DNA from: Dryas octopetala
Lineage: Eukaryota; Streptophyta; Magnoliopsida; Rosales; Rosaceae
Assembly: GCA_963921425.1 (NCBI GenBank)
Contig: OY992832.1
Location: 11,407,249-11,471,248, forward strand
Reading direction: 5' to 3'
Length of the DNA stretch: 64,000 nucleotides
In this document: positions 13,523 to 26,445 of the stretch, one piece after another
Position numbering within the stretch: position 1 is the stretch's first letter
How the letters are laid out: each line of letters opens with the position of its first letter
The notes under the pieces: model-generated
What the model saw: only the letters and a program-made list of their open reading frames with translations
What the model was told of the DNA's origin: nothing
Database searches by the model: none
Made by a program: the position numbers and the translations under genes

Positions 13523-14178
13523 TGGTTATAAGTACTTGTGAATTATAAACCTTCATACTAATAACGTAGGCTGACCAGCCATTGTTTAAACTAGGTACAT
13601 GTTAATTAGCAAAAGGCTAGAGTTGTTTTTAGTATATAACCCTTCATATATTTGATAGCTCTGTAATGTCACAACAGTCTCATGAAGGGTTAATTTTAGT
13701 ACTTTAGTTATTTTTAATTCTTCAATTTTCTTCTCTTTGTTTATGATGTATTGTTTTACACTTTTACCTTTTTAATAAACGAAATTGAATAACAAGGGGA
13801 TTTAAATAGTGTTAAAGTGCATTGTGACTAAATACCTAAATTCAATGGCCAAAATAACTCCGACATTAATTTACGCATATTAATTAATTATTAGTTTATT
13901 GATATTTTTTTTCTACCATTAATTTAGTGGCCGGAGTCATTACTTTTGCTCCAAATTTTTATTTTTTTGTCTCAAATGCTTGTATATATAAAAACGTCAC
14001 GTGGTATGTCATATATTTCATGTATAAAATAAGAGAGAAAACCAGTGATGAGAGATTGAGAGGTTAGTATTACACTGCTCAAAGTGACATAAATATTGTG
14101 TTTGTGATTAAAAGAAACGACACAGGATGACAAGAGCCACTCAATTTCAAAATGATGATGTTTTATGTGGCACCGCAA

Positions 14179-14183
<5 letters not shown>

Positions 14184-14240
<57 letters not shown>
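14184..14240 (+). repeat. (GA)n microsatellite
   Basis: About 28 GA units lie in the 5' flank of the 15386 gene, roughly 1.1 kb from its start, unlike the (CT)n runs that abut the start codons of four other copies. Confidence 0.95.
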
Positions 14241-14242
<2 letters not shown>

Positions 14243-15297
14243 TGCATGAGCCGATTTCATGCGTCAGAGCTGAGCACACTTGGCGCCACTAGCTAGTCTA
14301 GCTTATCACCTCGCGCGTACACACACATTAAATTGTGTGTGTGATATAATTATATAAACATACGATTCGACCAAAAAAATAATGAAAGTTGCCCACTAGC
14401 TACTATATGAATATTGCCCAAAAGAAACGATATGATTATATAAATGAATATGGAAATGTGACTCGACAATAAAAAATAATTAATATGAAAATATGATTCA
14501 ACAATAAAAGATAATATATATATATCGAATATGATTCGACCCAAAAAAAAAAGAATATGAAAATATGACGATATCTAGCCTCGTACACACAAATAACTGG
14601 CAGCTGAAGAAGGGAAGTCATGGATTATGTTGTGGACAAATTTGTTTGATTTTCAGCAGTACAACGAGTGATCCTTAATTGTCATACACTCATACACAGG
14701 CCACTATATAACTTAAAAGATAAAATTACAGATGTGGTTAACTTATTTTATATTTAGTTTATGATCTTTTTTAAATTATGTTTTGGTCTACTAATTATTT
14801 CATTTGTTCAATAAAGATTCAGATTTGTGACTTTAAATCTTTTGGGTTATATTTTCTTAAATTATAATTAAAGTATAAGTTATATTTCATCATTTCTTAG
14901 TCATAAAAACAAATTTGGAGTATTAGAATCTAAGATAATTGAAATTGGGTGAAATTTGAAAAATTGGCAGTTTCCGGTATCTTACTTTGGGGTCAATTAT
15001 CTTGAGTTTTAAAACTCCAATTAAAATGATCTTTATATGGTTGTAAAGAAGAAATGCATAGCTTTAAAACAAGTATATGTTTGCTGAATTTAGATGAGAT
15101 TTGATAGGGTAAAAGACAGACCAAATTTGAGAAAACAAATCTGGACATTCATTGAACAAGTGAAACAATTAGTTGACTAAAACAGAACTTAAAAAAGATT
15201 ATGGACCAAAATTAAATTAGGTATAAAATAACTGGACTAAATGTGTAATTTCCTCAAACTTAAAATGTAGTCTGTGCTTTTTACTAAAAATCAGTTT

Positions 15298-15308
15298 ATA
15301 TATAAAAG
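15298..15308 (+). promoter_or_regulatory. TATA box of P450 gene at 15386
   Basis: TATATAAAAGC lies about 80 bp before the ATG and is followed by a CATGCA motif and a pyrimidine/CA-rich leader. The placement and the CATGCA downstream match the other array members. Confidence 0.6.
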
Positions 15309-15385
15309 CATGCACTTCCCACCTCTATCTCTCTCACACACACAAACTCTAGCAGTCTAGCTCTCATCCACACACACACACAAAA

Positions 15386-17980
15386 ATGGAAGTCTCAGTG
15401 GTGAGTGTTGCATTTGCAGTGACTGTTATTATTGTGAGCATAATAACATGGGCATGGAGTGTGGTGAATTGGGTGTGGTTGAGACCAAAGAAACTGGAAA
15501 CATGCATCAGGCAGCAAGGTCTTGCAGGCAATTCCTACAGGCTTTTGTTTGGAGACATGAAAGACAGCTCTATGTTGCTTAAACAAGCAAAATCCATGCC
15601 CCTCAACCTCTCCACCTCCCATGATATAGCGCCACGTGTCATGCCCTTTATCCATCAAACTGTGAACACTTATGGTATGCCAAATTAATGTTTCTTTTAC
15701 ATCCTTCAAAATTTCTACATCTGTGTATGTGTCTATTCTGGTTATGGGGTATTGTATGTGTAAACCTTCTTAATTTTAGGTTTAAAAAAAAAAAACTTGC
15801 AGGCAAGAATTCTTTCATTTGGATTGGGCCCATACCAAGGGTGAACATCATGAATCCAGAAGTGCTGAAAGATGTCTTCAATAAATACGATGTTTTTCAG
15901 AAGCCAGTAACAAACCCACTTATCAAGTTGCTAGCCACTGGTCTTGCAAACTATGAGGGTGAGAAATGGGCTAAACACAGAAAGATTATCAACCCTGCAT
16001 TCCATTTGGAGAAGCTAAAGGTATGCTAGCTACTCTTGCCTACAATATTTATGAACATATCAATATAATGTTGAAAACTTATGGTTTGATTTGTTTTGTT
16101 TTGTTTTGTTTTTTTTAAAATAAAATCCCCTGTTTTTTTAATCAAATACCCTGTTTTTTTATTTTTTGTTGGTATAGGGTATGTTACCGGCATTTTACCA
16201 AAGTTGTGGTGAGGTGATTAATGAATGGGAGAGGTTGGTGCCCAAAGAGGGTTCATGTGAGCTGGATGTGTGGCCATATCTTCAAAATTTGACAGCCGAT
16301 GTAATTTCTCGAACAGCATTTGGAAGTAGTTATGAAGAAGGAAGGAAAATATTTCAACTCCTGAAAGAGCAAGCACAACTGACAATAAAAGCTATACAAA
16401 GTGTTTACATTCCAGGATGGAGGTAATTAAAATTAAACTTTATTCCCTTTTAGTGTTGAGCTGGTAGCTCTAGCTAGATAAATTAAGCTCATTAACCATA
16501 TGAATGATTATATTCATACAACAAATGAAACCATATTACAAAGCATTCTTTGTCACATCTTTGTCACATTTGTACAAAGTTTGCAAGACTACTAGAGCAT
16601 TTCAATTGTAATATAGATCACTTCAGTAGTCATATGCCTATTTGTTCCCACTTCATTAGACTCAAACATGTTAAATCTCATGTCAAGTAGTAATTGAACC
16701 AAATGGATGCCCTGTTTTTAATTCTAGGTTCTGCTGTAATTCCTTGTTTAAACATATCCAATGAGTATATTGCATGAAAAATGTACTTGTCTTCTTTATA
16801 TGTCTTCACAAAATGACTGAAGTTGTACTGTTTTTATGAAGGTTTCTGCCAACTAAGATGAACAGGAGGATGAAGGAAATTGACAAGGAAATAAAAGGTT
16901 TACTCAAGGGTATTATAAACAAAAGAGAAGAGGCGATGAAGGCCGGTGAAGCCACTAAAGATGACTTATTGGGTATACTTATGGAATCCAATTTCAAGGA
17001 AATTCAGGAGCATGGGAACAACAAAAAGGTTGGGATGAGTATTCAAGATGTGATTGAGGAGTGTAAACTGTTTTACTTCGCGGGGCAAGAGACCACTTCA
17101 GTGTTGCTTGTTTGGACAATGGTTTTACTATGTCAGAATCAGAATTGGCAAGTTCGTGCAAGAGATGAGGTTCTGCAAGTCTTTGGAAGCAACAAACCAG
17201 ACATCGATGGCCTAGCTCGCCTAAAAGTTGTAAGTATATACAATACATGAGAATGATATACTTAAAAAAATAACCAGAACTTTATCTCCTCTACTTCTTC
17301 GACCTTGTTTTCCTTTTGATCTTTTTTTCTTGCCCCTGTTAGAAACAGAGGAAAAATAAAATAAAATTACCCTTTGCATTTGCTTCCCTAAAATTTTGAA
17401 TGTCATGATGAGTTGATGACACAACTTTCATCTCATTTATATGTTGGATTATATTAGTTGCTTGGTGCATGTTGTAGATGAATTTAAGAATTTTACTTGT
17501 GTAATGGATTTCTATGATATGTATAAACTTTTGAGTGTATAATATATGCCTCAGGTAACCATGATTTTACTTGAAGTTCTTCGATTATACCCAGCAGTTG
17601 TTATACTTACGCGAACCACTCACAAGCAAACACAGCTCGGAAAATTATCATTACCGGCCGGAGTCCAAATCGGCTTGCCCACACTGCTTGTTCACCTTGA
17701 CAAAGAGCTGTGGGGTGAAGATGCGAAGCAGTTCAAGCCAGAGAGGTTTTCAGAAGGAGTTTCAAAGGCAACAAAGGGCCAACTTTCATTCTTCCCTTTC
17801 GGAGGGGGTCCTCGAATTTGCATTGGACAAAACTTTGCTATGATGGAGGCAAAAATGGCCTTGGCATTGATTTTACAACACTTCACCTTTGAGCTCTCTC
17901 CATCTTATGCCCATGCTCCTTCCTCACTAATAACCCTTCAACCAGAATACGGTGCTCATATCATTTTACATAAACGTTGA
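15386..17980 (+). CDS. CYP72A: CYP72A cytochrome P450, intact, 521 aa (gene 2)
   Basis: A membrane-bound heme monooxygenase of clan 72, anchored in the ER and fed electrons by cytochrome P450 reductase. Exons: 15386-15674, 15803-16020, 16178-16422, 16842-17229, 17555-17980, all with GT-AG borders, joining to 521 codons plus stop with no interruption. Residues about 3-30 form a hydrophobic anchor followed by WLRPKKLE. The I-helix AGQETT is near residues 331-336, ExxR (EVLR) at 387-390, FKPERF near 440, and the heme loop [17 protein letters not shown] with ligand Cys about 469. The length is normal for CYP72A. The ATG follows a CA-rich leader 80 bp after a TATA box. Introns 1, 3 and 4 are 128, 419 and 325 bp, the left-group pattern. 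CYP72 members oxidise iridoids, triterpenoids or gibberellins; the substrate here is unknown. Confidence 0.95.
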
Positions 17981-18902
17981 TTAGTACTTCTGAATTACAA
18001 CCCTTCAGGCTTCAGCCATTGTTTAAACTATGTATGAATGTAACCAAATATGAAAAACCCACACATCATCAGTTGCTGCAAAACACATGCCGCCACAAGC
18101 CACCGAGAAATCGTCAGCCAAATTCCACTAAAGCCCCAAAGCCAACAACCAAACCAGATCACCATAAAGTTGCAGGAACAAAAGATGAAGGAAAATCCCA
18201 AATAAACTCTACCATCATCCCCAAAAACAAACCCAACAACACAACTTAGAGATTGCAGCAACCACGGGAAGAAATATTGTGAGCAATAGAGAGATGCAAC
18301 ATATGAGGAGTGAGGGAGACAAAGACAGAGAAAAGGAGAGAGATGCGGCATGAGGGAGATAGGAGAGGCCGGAGTGGGGGGAGGGGGTCGCCGACTGGTA
18401 GGGCCTATCGGTGGCCGAAAAGGTGAGGTGAGGTGAGGTGAGGTGGGGTATGGGAGGGTTTATGCACTTTTTATGTTTGTTTTTCTTTTCGTTTTAAATT
18501 ATTGTTAGTTCTTTTAGTATTATATTTTTATTTTTGGTATAAAAAAAAAATGCTTTTACCCTTAAAAATTGGTCACATGCTTGGCATGTGATCAATTTTT
18601 GACGAAAAATTCTTTATTGAACAAAACATAAAGTATGTTGGAAAAAAATTAAAAGACATCCTCAACTCAACTGCAGCATGTGATATAATTAGAATTTTTA
18701 TGCTAAAATTTTTCCATCTTAATTCACACGTGCCAACTAATTATTAGGTTAGTAATCTTTTTATACAATATTAAAAATGTACTATATTCAAATCTCCACT
18801 CTATAACGGACTCGTTACTCTATTCCAAAATTTGTCTCAAATGCTTGCATATATAAGTATGTCACGTGGTATACTGGTATGTTACATTTTTCATATATAA
18901 AA

Positions 18903-21122
18903 TAGGCTTATTTCACGATTTATTACCTAAAATTGTTTTTCATTTCTAAATTACCACCTAAAAGTTTTTTTGTCTCAGGTTACCACCTATAACTTATATC
19001 CATGTCTCATTTTACCTTGTTCCGTCAACACCTTCGTAAACAATGCTGATGTAGCGTGTTAGATGTGCGCCACGTGTCAGATCTTTTATTTTATTTTCAA
19101 AATTTTTCTATTTTTTGATTTTTATAAACTTTGAAAATTAATTAAAAATAGCTCCGGACTCAGAAAAATCCTACAAACTCTTCTTGACTAGCATTAATTT
19201 ACTATGGGGTAAAAATACAAATTTTTCCTCTGAGTGTTTTCAGAAAATTTGAGAAGTCCAAATTTATTTTAAAAAAATTACAATACTCTAGACTCTTTGC
19301 AAATTCATAGGATAATCTCCCGAACCCTAAAAAATACGAGGTCTACACCATTGGTCTTCTAAAAACTAACAATACATTTCTCGTGAACACTTGCTACCCA
19401 AAAGACCTTTTGGTCTTAGAGGAAAATAAATTTCCCTCTATAAAATAAATTTTAGAAAAATTTTACAATTTCTATAAAATCTCAAAAGAATTCTCTAAAA
19501 CAAGTTTTTGGTAATTTCCAAAATATTTTTGTGAAGTCCGAGAATTTACGAAAATTCTAGAATTTATTTAATAGTGAGAAATTTTACTTAATTTTCTAGA
19601 AATAAATTGGGACTTCTCAAATTTTCTGGAAACACTCAGAGAAAAAATTGATATTTTGACCCTATAGTAAATTAGTACTAGTCAAGATGAGTTCGTAGGA
19701 ATTTTTCGTAGTCCGGAGCTATTTTTAATTAATTTTCAAAGTTTATAAAAATAAAAAAATAGCAAAAATATGAAAATAAAATTAAAGATGTGACACGTGG
19801 CATACATCCAGCGTGCCACGTCAGTATTTTTGACAGAGGTGTTAAAGGAATAAGGTAAAATAAGACACGAGTCTAAGTTATAGACAAGGAATAAAATTTC
19901 GAGTTTCGAGAAAATTTCGATGAAAATTTCGACGGAAATTTAGAAGATTTTTAAATTTTGAAAGAAATTAGATGGAAATGACGGAAATTGCTATCAAAAT
20001 ACGGATATTTTGAATGAAACTTTACCATATGTTTATTTAACATATTATCTACTAAATTGATAAAAAACATTGAAGAAATCAAATTATATAGTAGGTTTTA
20101 TGTGATATAAGGTGAACATAATGCGCGCTGAAGCAAATACTGTTAAATAAAATTAGTATAATGAATAAACAAAATTTGTATATTCTTTATATTGTATAAT
20201 TTAATTATACACTAAAATCTAAACCCTAATACTCTATATATTCTATATACCCTAATACTTTTTATACTTTATAATCTATACATTAAACCCTATATACTCT
20301 ATATTTTTTAGGATATTAGGTTTTAAGCCCTTTATGATACTTTTAATTACTTTTTTGTATAGAAATGTATTAAAGTTTAAGGTTTAAAATAACTAAAAGA
20401 AATCTCAAACCTTTTTTTCTTCTTTCCAATTGCCCAAAGGCCCCAAACCCCTCCTCATTTTTTTTCTTTCCTTACTTTTTTTCCCCGTGCCTCTCTCTTC
20501 AGTTTTTTTATTTTTATTTTTTATCTTTCCTTCCTTTTTTCCCGTGTCTTTTACTTAGCCAAGCTTTGTCTTCACTAAGTGTAACAACCCAAATTTTGGT
20601 TTTTGGTAATTTTGTTACTTAAATTTTTCAAATTTGTTTTAAGGTTTGTTTAAAGGAATTAGAAATTTCTTTAAATTTATTTTAACTAACTTAGACCTTT
20701 GGTTGTGGTTCTAGAGCTTAGTTGTGTGGAAAAGAATTTTAGAAAATGAAAATTCAAGAATTTGACGATTATTATTTTTTCAGAATTAAATTATAAGAGT
20801 AGAATTTTTCATAATTTTTTTGAAAGAAATTTGACTATTTTGAGATTATAGGAAATTAGTACTCATTAATACGAGTCCGTAGAATTTTTCGGTAAATTAT
20901 TTGGAGTTTCGAGCTATTTTTGGTGAATTTCTGAAGTTGGAGAAAATAGAAAATATGAAAATTTCGATAAATTTCGGCGAAATCTTCCCGAAAAATTATT
21001 AAACATGTGTTTCGATTTTAACACCCTAAAAAAATGAAATTTAATTCCTATACTTATAGATAATAATTTAAAATAAAAAATTTATAAGAATGAAAAATAA
21101 TTTTGGTTAATAAATCGTAAAA
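18903..21122 (+). mobile_element. Foldback element with long inverted arms (split by a nested insertion)
   Basis: The left arm reads inward from about 18903 (CACGATTTATTACC, later ATCCATGTCTCATTTTACC). The right arm is its reverse complement and ends near 21122 (GGTTAATAAATCG). Inner matched pieces are GAGTGTTTTCAGAAAATTTG (about 19231) with its inverse near 19620, and GACTAGCATTAATTTACTAT (19187) with its inverse near 19665. Removing the nested element leaves about 1.05 kb that is nearly one hairpin, with no protein. The outer borders are accurate only to about 10 bp and no target duplication was settled. Confidence 0.65.
19885..21052 (+). mobile_element. AATTTCG-rich TIR element, copy 2, nested
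   Basis: This is a near-copy of the element at 10861 over its whole length and in the same orientation. It starts CAAGGAATAAAATTTCG at 19885. Flanks GTTATAGA (19877-19884) and CTTATAGA (21053-21060) are a one-mismatch 8-bp duplication. It interrupts the right arm of the surrounding foldback, so it arrived after that element. No transposase ORF. Confidence 0.8.
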
Positions 21123-21302
21123 TAACTATTGTGATCGAAAACCAGTGGTTGTTGGAATTAGCGTTACTCTGCTCAAAGTGACATAACTATTGTGATTGTA
21201 AAAAGAAACGACACAAGTGGCCAAAAAAAGAAAAAGAAACGACACAAGATGACAGGAGCCACTCAATTTCAAAATGATGATGTCATTCATATATGTGTTT
21301 AT

Positions 21303-21618
21303 CAAGGTGTTAAATTTCGAAGTTTTCTGTGAAATTTCATCGAAAATTTCGATTTTTTGGGGTGTCGAAATCGAAACCCATTTTTGTTAAATTTTCGGGA
21401 TAATTTCGGCGAAATTTTTGAAATTTCGTCGAAATTTTCGGCGGTGAGACAGATCTGGTTTTGGAAGGAAGGCTGGGTTTTTGGAAAAAAAATGGAAACC
21501 TTAGCAGGGAGACTAGCGGGGGGAAGCTGGGCGACAAGCGGTGAGACTGAGATCTGGGTTTTTGGACGGCAGGAGGGCGACAGCGGGGGGCGACAGCGGG
21601 GGGGCGACGACAGAGGGG

Positions 21619-21675
<57 letters not shown>

Positions 21676-22337
21676 AAGAAAAAACAATAGCTGTTGAACT
21701 GGAGACTCGGGGGAGAAGAAAGGAAAGGAAAGGAGAGAAAGAAAAAGAAGAAAAAAAAAAAAGAAAAAAAAAGGAAAAAAAAAGAAAAAAGAAAAAAAAA
21801 TTAAAAAGTTTAGGATTGATTGGGGTTTGGAGCCTTTGGATAATTGTAAAGAAAAAAATGGTTTGGAGTTTTATTTGGCCGTTTTGGAGTTTCGTTTAGT
21901 TGTTTTTAAACCATAAACTATAATATATTTCTATATAAAAAATAATTTAAAATATCTTAAAAGGCCTAAACCCTAATATCATATACCATATCCTAAACAA
22001 TATAGAATATAGATTATAAAATACATAGGGTTTAGTATACAGATTATAGAGTATAAATAATATACTAATTTTATTTAACAGTATTTGTCTTCAGTGTGTA
22101 CTATATTCATCTTATATCACATAAAATCTACTATATAATTTGGTTTCTTCAATGTTTTTTATCAATTTAGTAGATAATATATTAAATAAACATATGGTAA
22201 AGTTTCATTCAAAATTTCCGTATTTTGATAGCAATTTTCGTCATTTCCGTCTAATTATTGTCGAAATTTAAAAATTTTCGAAATTTCTGTCAAAATTTCC
22301 ATCAAAATTTTCTCGAAATCCGAAATTTTATTCCTCG
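21303..22337 (-). mobile_element. AATTTCG-rich TIR element, copy 3, inverted
   Basis: The same family in the opposite orientation. Perfect 8-bp flanks GTGTTTAT occur at 21295-21302 and 22338-22345, so the borders are exact and the length is 1035 bp. The ends are CAAGGTGTTAAATTTCG and CGAAATTTTATTCCTCG. The middle differs from copies 1 and 2 and holds a GGCGACAG-rich stretch, a (GA)n run and a purine tract. An 8-bp duplication with CA-starting inverted ends suggests the hAT superfamily, though no transposase is present. Confidence 0.85.
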
Positions 22338-22809
22338 GTGTTTATAACTACTTTATATGGCACGGCAAAGACCACAAACAAGAGGCAGGAGAAGAGGGGA
22401 AGTGACAGATTTTGTTGTGGACAAATTTTTTTTGATTCTTAGACTCTAAGTCAAGAAAGCAGACTAAATATCAATTGTGGACAAAACGTTGTGGCTGGAA
22501 CTGTGCTTATGGACATGGACAAGGAGTGATCCTTAAAGTGTCATACACAGGCCACCATTTAGTCGGTGCTTTTTACTAGAAATCACTATATGAAAATTCA
22601 ATTTTAATCTGATTGATAGATTTAACCATTGAATCATGAAGTCACGTTATAAGGTTAATCTAAAAAAGTGATTTATGCTTTAGCTTTAAGGTGTTTGACA
22701 ATTTTTTTTTACACATTTAAGCAATTTAGCATATGAATAAATCTTCGTACTTTTAAATGGGAAGGAGGGTGAAAAAAATGAGTTAGTTACATCTCTTTAA
22801 TGAAAGTAA

Positions 22810-22840
<31 letters not shown>

Positions 22841-22933
22841 TGTAAATTGAGGCTGGGAAAATATTTCTGAGTGTAGAACCCACCTTATCTCTCTCGCACA
22901 CACAGGCTCTAGCTCTTATCCACACACACACAA

Positions 22934-25523
22934 ATGGAAGTCTCAGTGGTGAGTGTTACAGTGAGTGTCGTTATTGTGAGCATACTAACATGGGCATGGT
23001 GGGTGATGAATTGGGTGTGGTTGAGGCCAAAAAAACTGGAATCATGCCTCAGGCAGCAAGGCCTTGTGGGCAATTCCTACAGGCTTTTGTTTGGAGACTC
23101 CAAGGAGAGCTATATGTTGCTTAAACAAGCAAAATCCAAGCCCATCAACCTCTCCACCTCCCATGATATAGCTCCATATGTCATCCCCTTTCTCCATCAA
23201 ACGGTGAACACTTATGGTAGTGTTTCTTTTACATCCTTAAAAATTTCTACATCTGTATTTGTGTCTATTCTGGTTATGGGGTATTGTACGTGTAAATCTT
23301 CTTAATTTTAAGTCCAAAAAAAAAAAAAAATAATAACAATTGCAGGCAAGAATTCCTTTTTTTGGAATGGCCCCATACCAAGGGTGATTATCATGAATCC
23401 AGAAGAGTTGAAAGATATATTCAACAGATATGATGAATTTGAGAAGCCACTAGCAAACCCACTTCTCAAGTATCTAGCAACTGGTCTTCCAAACATTGAA
23501 GGTGAGAAATATGCTAAACACAAAAAGATTATCAACCCAGCATTCCACTTGGAGAAGCTAAAGGTATGCCACTCTTGCCTATAATATTTATCTAAGTTTC
23601 TGGAAATTTTAGTACAATTGCATTTATTCAAATTACCATATATGTTTATAATTTATGGTTTGATTTGTTTTCTTAATCAAATCCCTTTTTTTTTTTTTTT
23701 TTTTTGTGTATAGCGTATGTTACCGCTATTTTACCAAAGTTGTGCTGAGATGATCAATGAATGGGAGAGGTTGGTGCCCAAAGAGGGTTCATATGAGTTG
23801 GATGTGTGGCCTTATCTTAAAAATTTGACGGCCGATGTGATTTCTCGGACAGCATTTGGAAGTAGTTATGAAGAAGGAATGAAAATATTTCTACTCCTGA
23901 AAGAGCTAGCACAACTTCTAATGAAAGCTATGCAGAGTGTTTACATTCCAGGATGGAGGTAATTAAACTACTGGTGTTGAACTAGTAACTCTAGCTAGAT
24001 AAAGTTTTGTTTTTGGTAATTAAACTAGGCTCATTACCCATATGAATGAGCCTACTAGTATAAAGGCTTTTATATATTCATACAACATTTGAAACCATAT
24101 TACAAAGCTTTCTTTGTCACATTAGTACAAAGGCTGCAAGACTACTAGAGAATTTCAGTTGTAATATAGATCACTTCAGTAGTCATGTGCCTATACGTTC
24201 CTACTTAATTAGACTCAAACATGTTATATCTCACGTCTGCTAGTGATTGAACCAATGGATGCCCTGTTTTATATTATAGCTTCTGTTGTAGTTCCTAGTT
24301 TAAACATATTCAATGAGTATATTGCTTGAAAAGTGTACTTGTCTTCTTCATATGTCTTCACAAAATCACTGAAGTAGTACTGTTTTTATCCAGGTTTCTA
24401 CCAACTAAGATGAACAGGAGGATGAAGGAAATTGACAGGGAAATAAAAGGTTTACTCAAGGGTATTATAAACAAAAGAGAAGAGGCGATTAAGGCCGGTG
24501 AAGCCACTAAAGATGACTTATTGGGTATACTTATGGAATCCAATGTCAAGGAAATTCAGGAACATGGGAACAACAAAAAGGTTGGGATGAGTATTCAAGA
24601 TGTGATTGACGAGTGTAAGCTGTTTTACTTCGCGGGGCAAGAGACCACTTCAGTGTTGCTTGTTTGGACAATGGTTTTACTAAGCCAGAATCCGAATTGG
24701 CAAGTTCGTGCAAGAGATGAGGTTCTGCAAGTCTTTGGAAGCAGCAAACCAGACGTGGATGGTCTGAATCACTTAAAAGTTGTAAGTATATACAATACAT
24801 GAGAATGACAAGCTTATAAAATTACCAGAACTTTATCTCCTCCTCTACTTCTTTGATCTTGTTTTCCTTTCGTTCACTTTTTCTTGTCCCTGTTTAAAAC
24901 AGATGAAAAATAAAATAAAATTACCCCTGCATTGGCTTCTCTAAACTTTTGAATGTCATGATGAGTAGATGAAACAACTTTCATCTCATTTATTTGTTGG
25001 ATTATTTTAGTTGCTTGATGCATGTTGTAGATGGATTTTACTTGGGTGTAATGGATTTCTATAATATGTATAAACTTTTGAGTGTATAATGCCTCAGGTA
25101 ACCATGATTTTACTTGAAGTTCTTCGATTATACCCAGCAGTTGTTACACTTTCACGAACCACTCACAAGCAAACACAGCTCGGAAAATTATCATTACCGG
25201 CTGGAGTTGATGTTGGGTTGCCCGCACTGCTTGTTCACCATGACAAAGAGCTGTGGGGTGAAGATGCAAAGGAGTTCAAGCCAGAGAGGTTTTCAGAAGG
25301 AGTTTCAAAGGCAACAAAGGGCCAACTTTCATACTTCCCTTTCGGAGGGGGTCCTCGGACTTGCATTGGACAAAACTTTGGTATGATAGAAGCTAAAATG
25401 GCCATGGCATTGATTTTACAACACTTCACCTTTGAGCTCTCTCCATCTTATGCCCATGCTCCTTCCTCACTAATAACCCTTCAACCACTATATGGTGCTC
25501 ATATCATTTTACATAAACGTTGA
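22934..25523 (+). CDS. CYP72A: CYP72A cytochrome P450, intact, 519 aa (gene 3)
   Basis: Exons 22934-23216, 23346-23563, 23714-23958, 24394-24781 and 25098-25523 join to 519 codons plus stop. The hydrophobic anchor (residues about 3-25) leads to WLRPKKLE; I-helix AGQETT is near 329, EVLR near 385, and the heme loop reads [17 protein letters not shown] with Cys about 467. The ligand loop therefore differs from its neighbours at three positions (first F to Y, I to T before the Cys, A to G after it), all compatible with function. Exon 2 is also more diverged ([18 protein letters not shown] rather than KWAKHRK). Introns 1, 3 and 4 are 129, 435 and 316 bp, matching gene 2. The leader is CA-rich and lacks a long (CT)n run. 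The substrate is unknown. Confidence 0.94.
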
Positions 25524-26445
25524 ATAGTACTTCTGAATTACAACCCTTCAGGCTAGCTTCAGCCATTGTTTAAACTACATATTAATGTAACAAAAGGTAA
25601 GTATATTTCTAGCTCCTATATATAAAGTTACTAAGATTTTAGTAGCTAAAGGGAAGTATATTTCATAGCTCCTATATATAATGTTACAAAATTTTCAGTG
25701 CTTGGACATAAATTCTGCATATTGATGGAATATTCCAATAGTTAGATAGTTTCTTGTATTGCCTCCTTTTCGGTGGGTTGCTGCCGTTTGGTTGTCTGGG
25801 TGTTTTCCCCCTGTACGTGTTTCTTTTTGTTGCCTAGATCGAGTTCTTCTTCCGCTTGGTTTTGTTTGGACAAGGCTTTAGCCCTAAATTCTATAGACTA
25901 AACCCTTAGCTGTCAAAAGAATTCAAAAATTAATTTAACTAAAACTTGGGTATGCTTGAACACCTAACTTTGGTATACATGAGTTTAAATAGTATTGGAT
26001 GCTCTATACTTGTTTTTTCTTGAATTGTGGCTTAAAAATATTTTTTTTGGCCTAAAAATAAATAGATTATAAGTTTGAGTTTATGACTAAAAAAATATTA
26101 TATGTTGTGGCCTATTAATAGAGAACTTTTGGGTAATATTTTCATGCGTTAGAGCTGAACTCACTTCTAGTTCTGGATATTGTTGCTGCACCAAGAAAAC
26201 CCCCCCAAACTAGTACACACAGCAGCAGGGCAGTGCTGAATACTGATGGATTTTGAGATGAACAAATTGTTCCATATTTAGTAAAAGATTGGAGTATTGG
26301 TTTGTTCCCGTAAATTATGTAATATTATGTGTTTGAAACATTTCTAATTCGAGACTCATAAAATAACTATAAATGCAGCATGCATGCATTTTACTCCTTT
26401 CAAATAAAATTCCCCTCACTCTCTCTCTGACTGATCGATCACACA
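25524..26445. other. Spacer between P450 gene 3 and truncated pseudogene 4
   Basis: AT-rich, without a gene. From about 25875 to 26445 it is a close duplicate of 36320-36904, the 5' flank of the 36905 gene; both contain AACCCTTAGCTGTCAAAAGA and CAGCAGCAGGGCAGTGCTGA. CTATAAATGC at 26367-26376 is the TATA box, followed by CATGCATGCATTTT. Confidence 0.7.

Larger units (their letters stand above)
13523..15385. other. Spacer between P450 pseudogene 1 and the 15386 gene
   Basis: Here are the pseudogene 3' flank, an AT-rich stretch, a conserved module of the distal 5' flank (about 14080-14280: CACTGCTCAAAGTGACAT, then CACCGCAAAGACC), and a (GA)n run. The same module recurs near 21160 and 30000, so it was duplicated along with the genes. 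TATATAAAAGC at 15298-15308 is the probable TATA box of the next gene. No ORF of note. Confidence 0.6.
17981..22933. other. Long transposon-filled spacer between P450 genes 2 and 3
   Basis: The spacer starts with the 3' flank of gene 2, then a purine-rich stretch with (GAGGT)n at about 18422-18448. Next come a foldback element (18903-21122) with a nested AATTTCG element, a second AATTTCG element in reverse (21303-22337), and the 5' flank of gene 3 with an (AT)n run at 22819-22841. Without the insertions the flank resembles the spacer before gene 2. ORFs here (for example 21357-21899) are repeat-encoded and not credible genes. Confidence 0.65.

Noticed and set aside
15395-15709. Antisense ORFs over P450 exons 1 and 4 in every copy
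   Set aside because: They recur because the sense exons are conserved. They have no start context, domain or independent support.
17977-18249. 90-codon ORF after gene 2
   Set aside because: It starts in the P450 stop region and reads Lys/Pro/Asn-rich spacer; no conservation in spacers after other copies.
21357-21899. 180-codon ORF
   Set aside because: It is built of the AATTTCG element end, a (GA)n run and an A/G-rich tract (Arg-Glu and Lys repeats). It lies entirely within a delimited mobile element and shows no domain.
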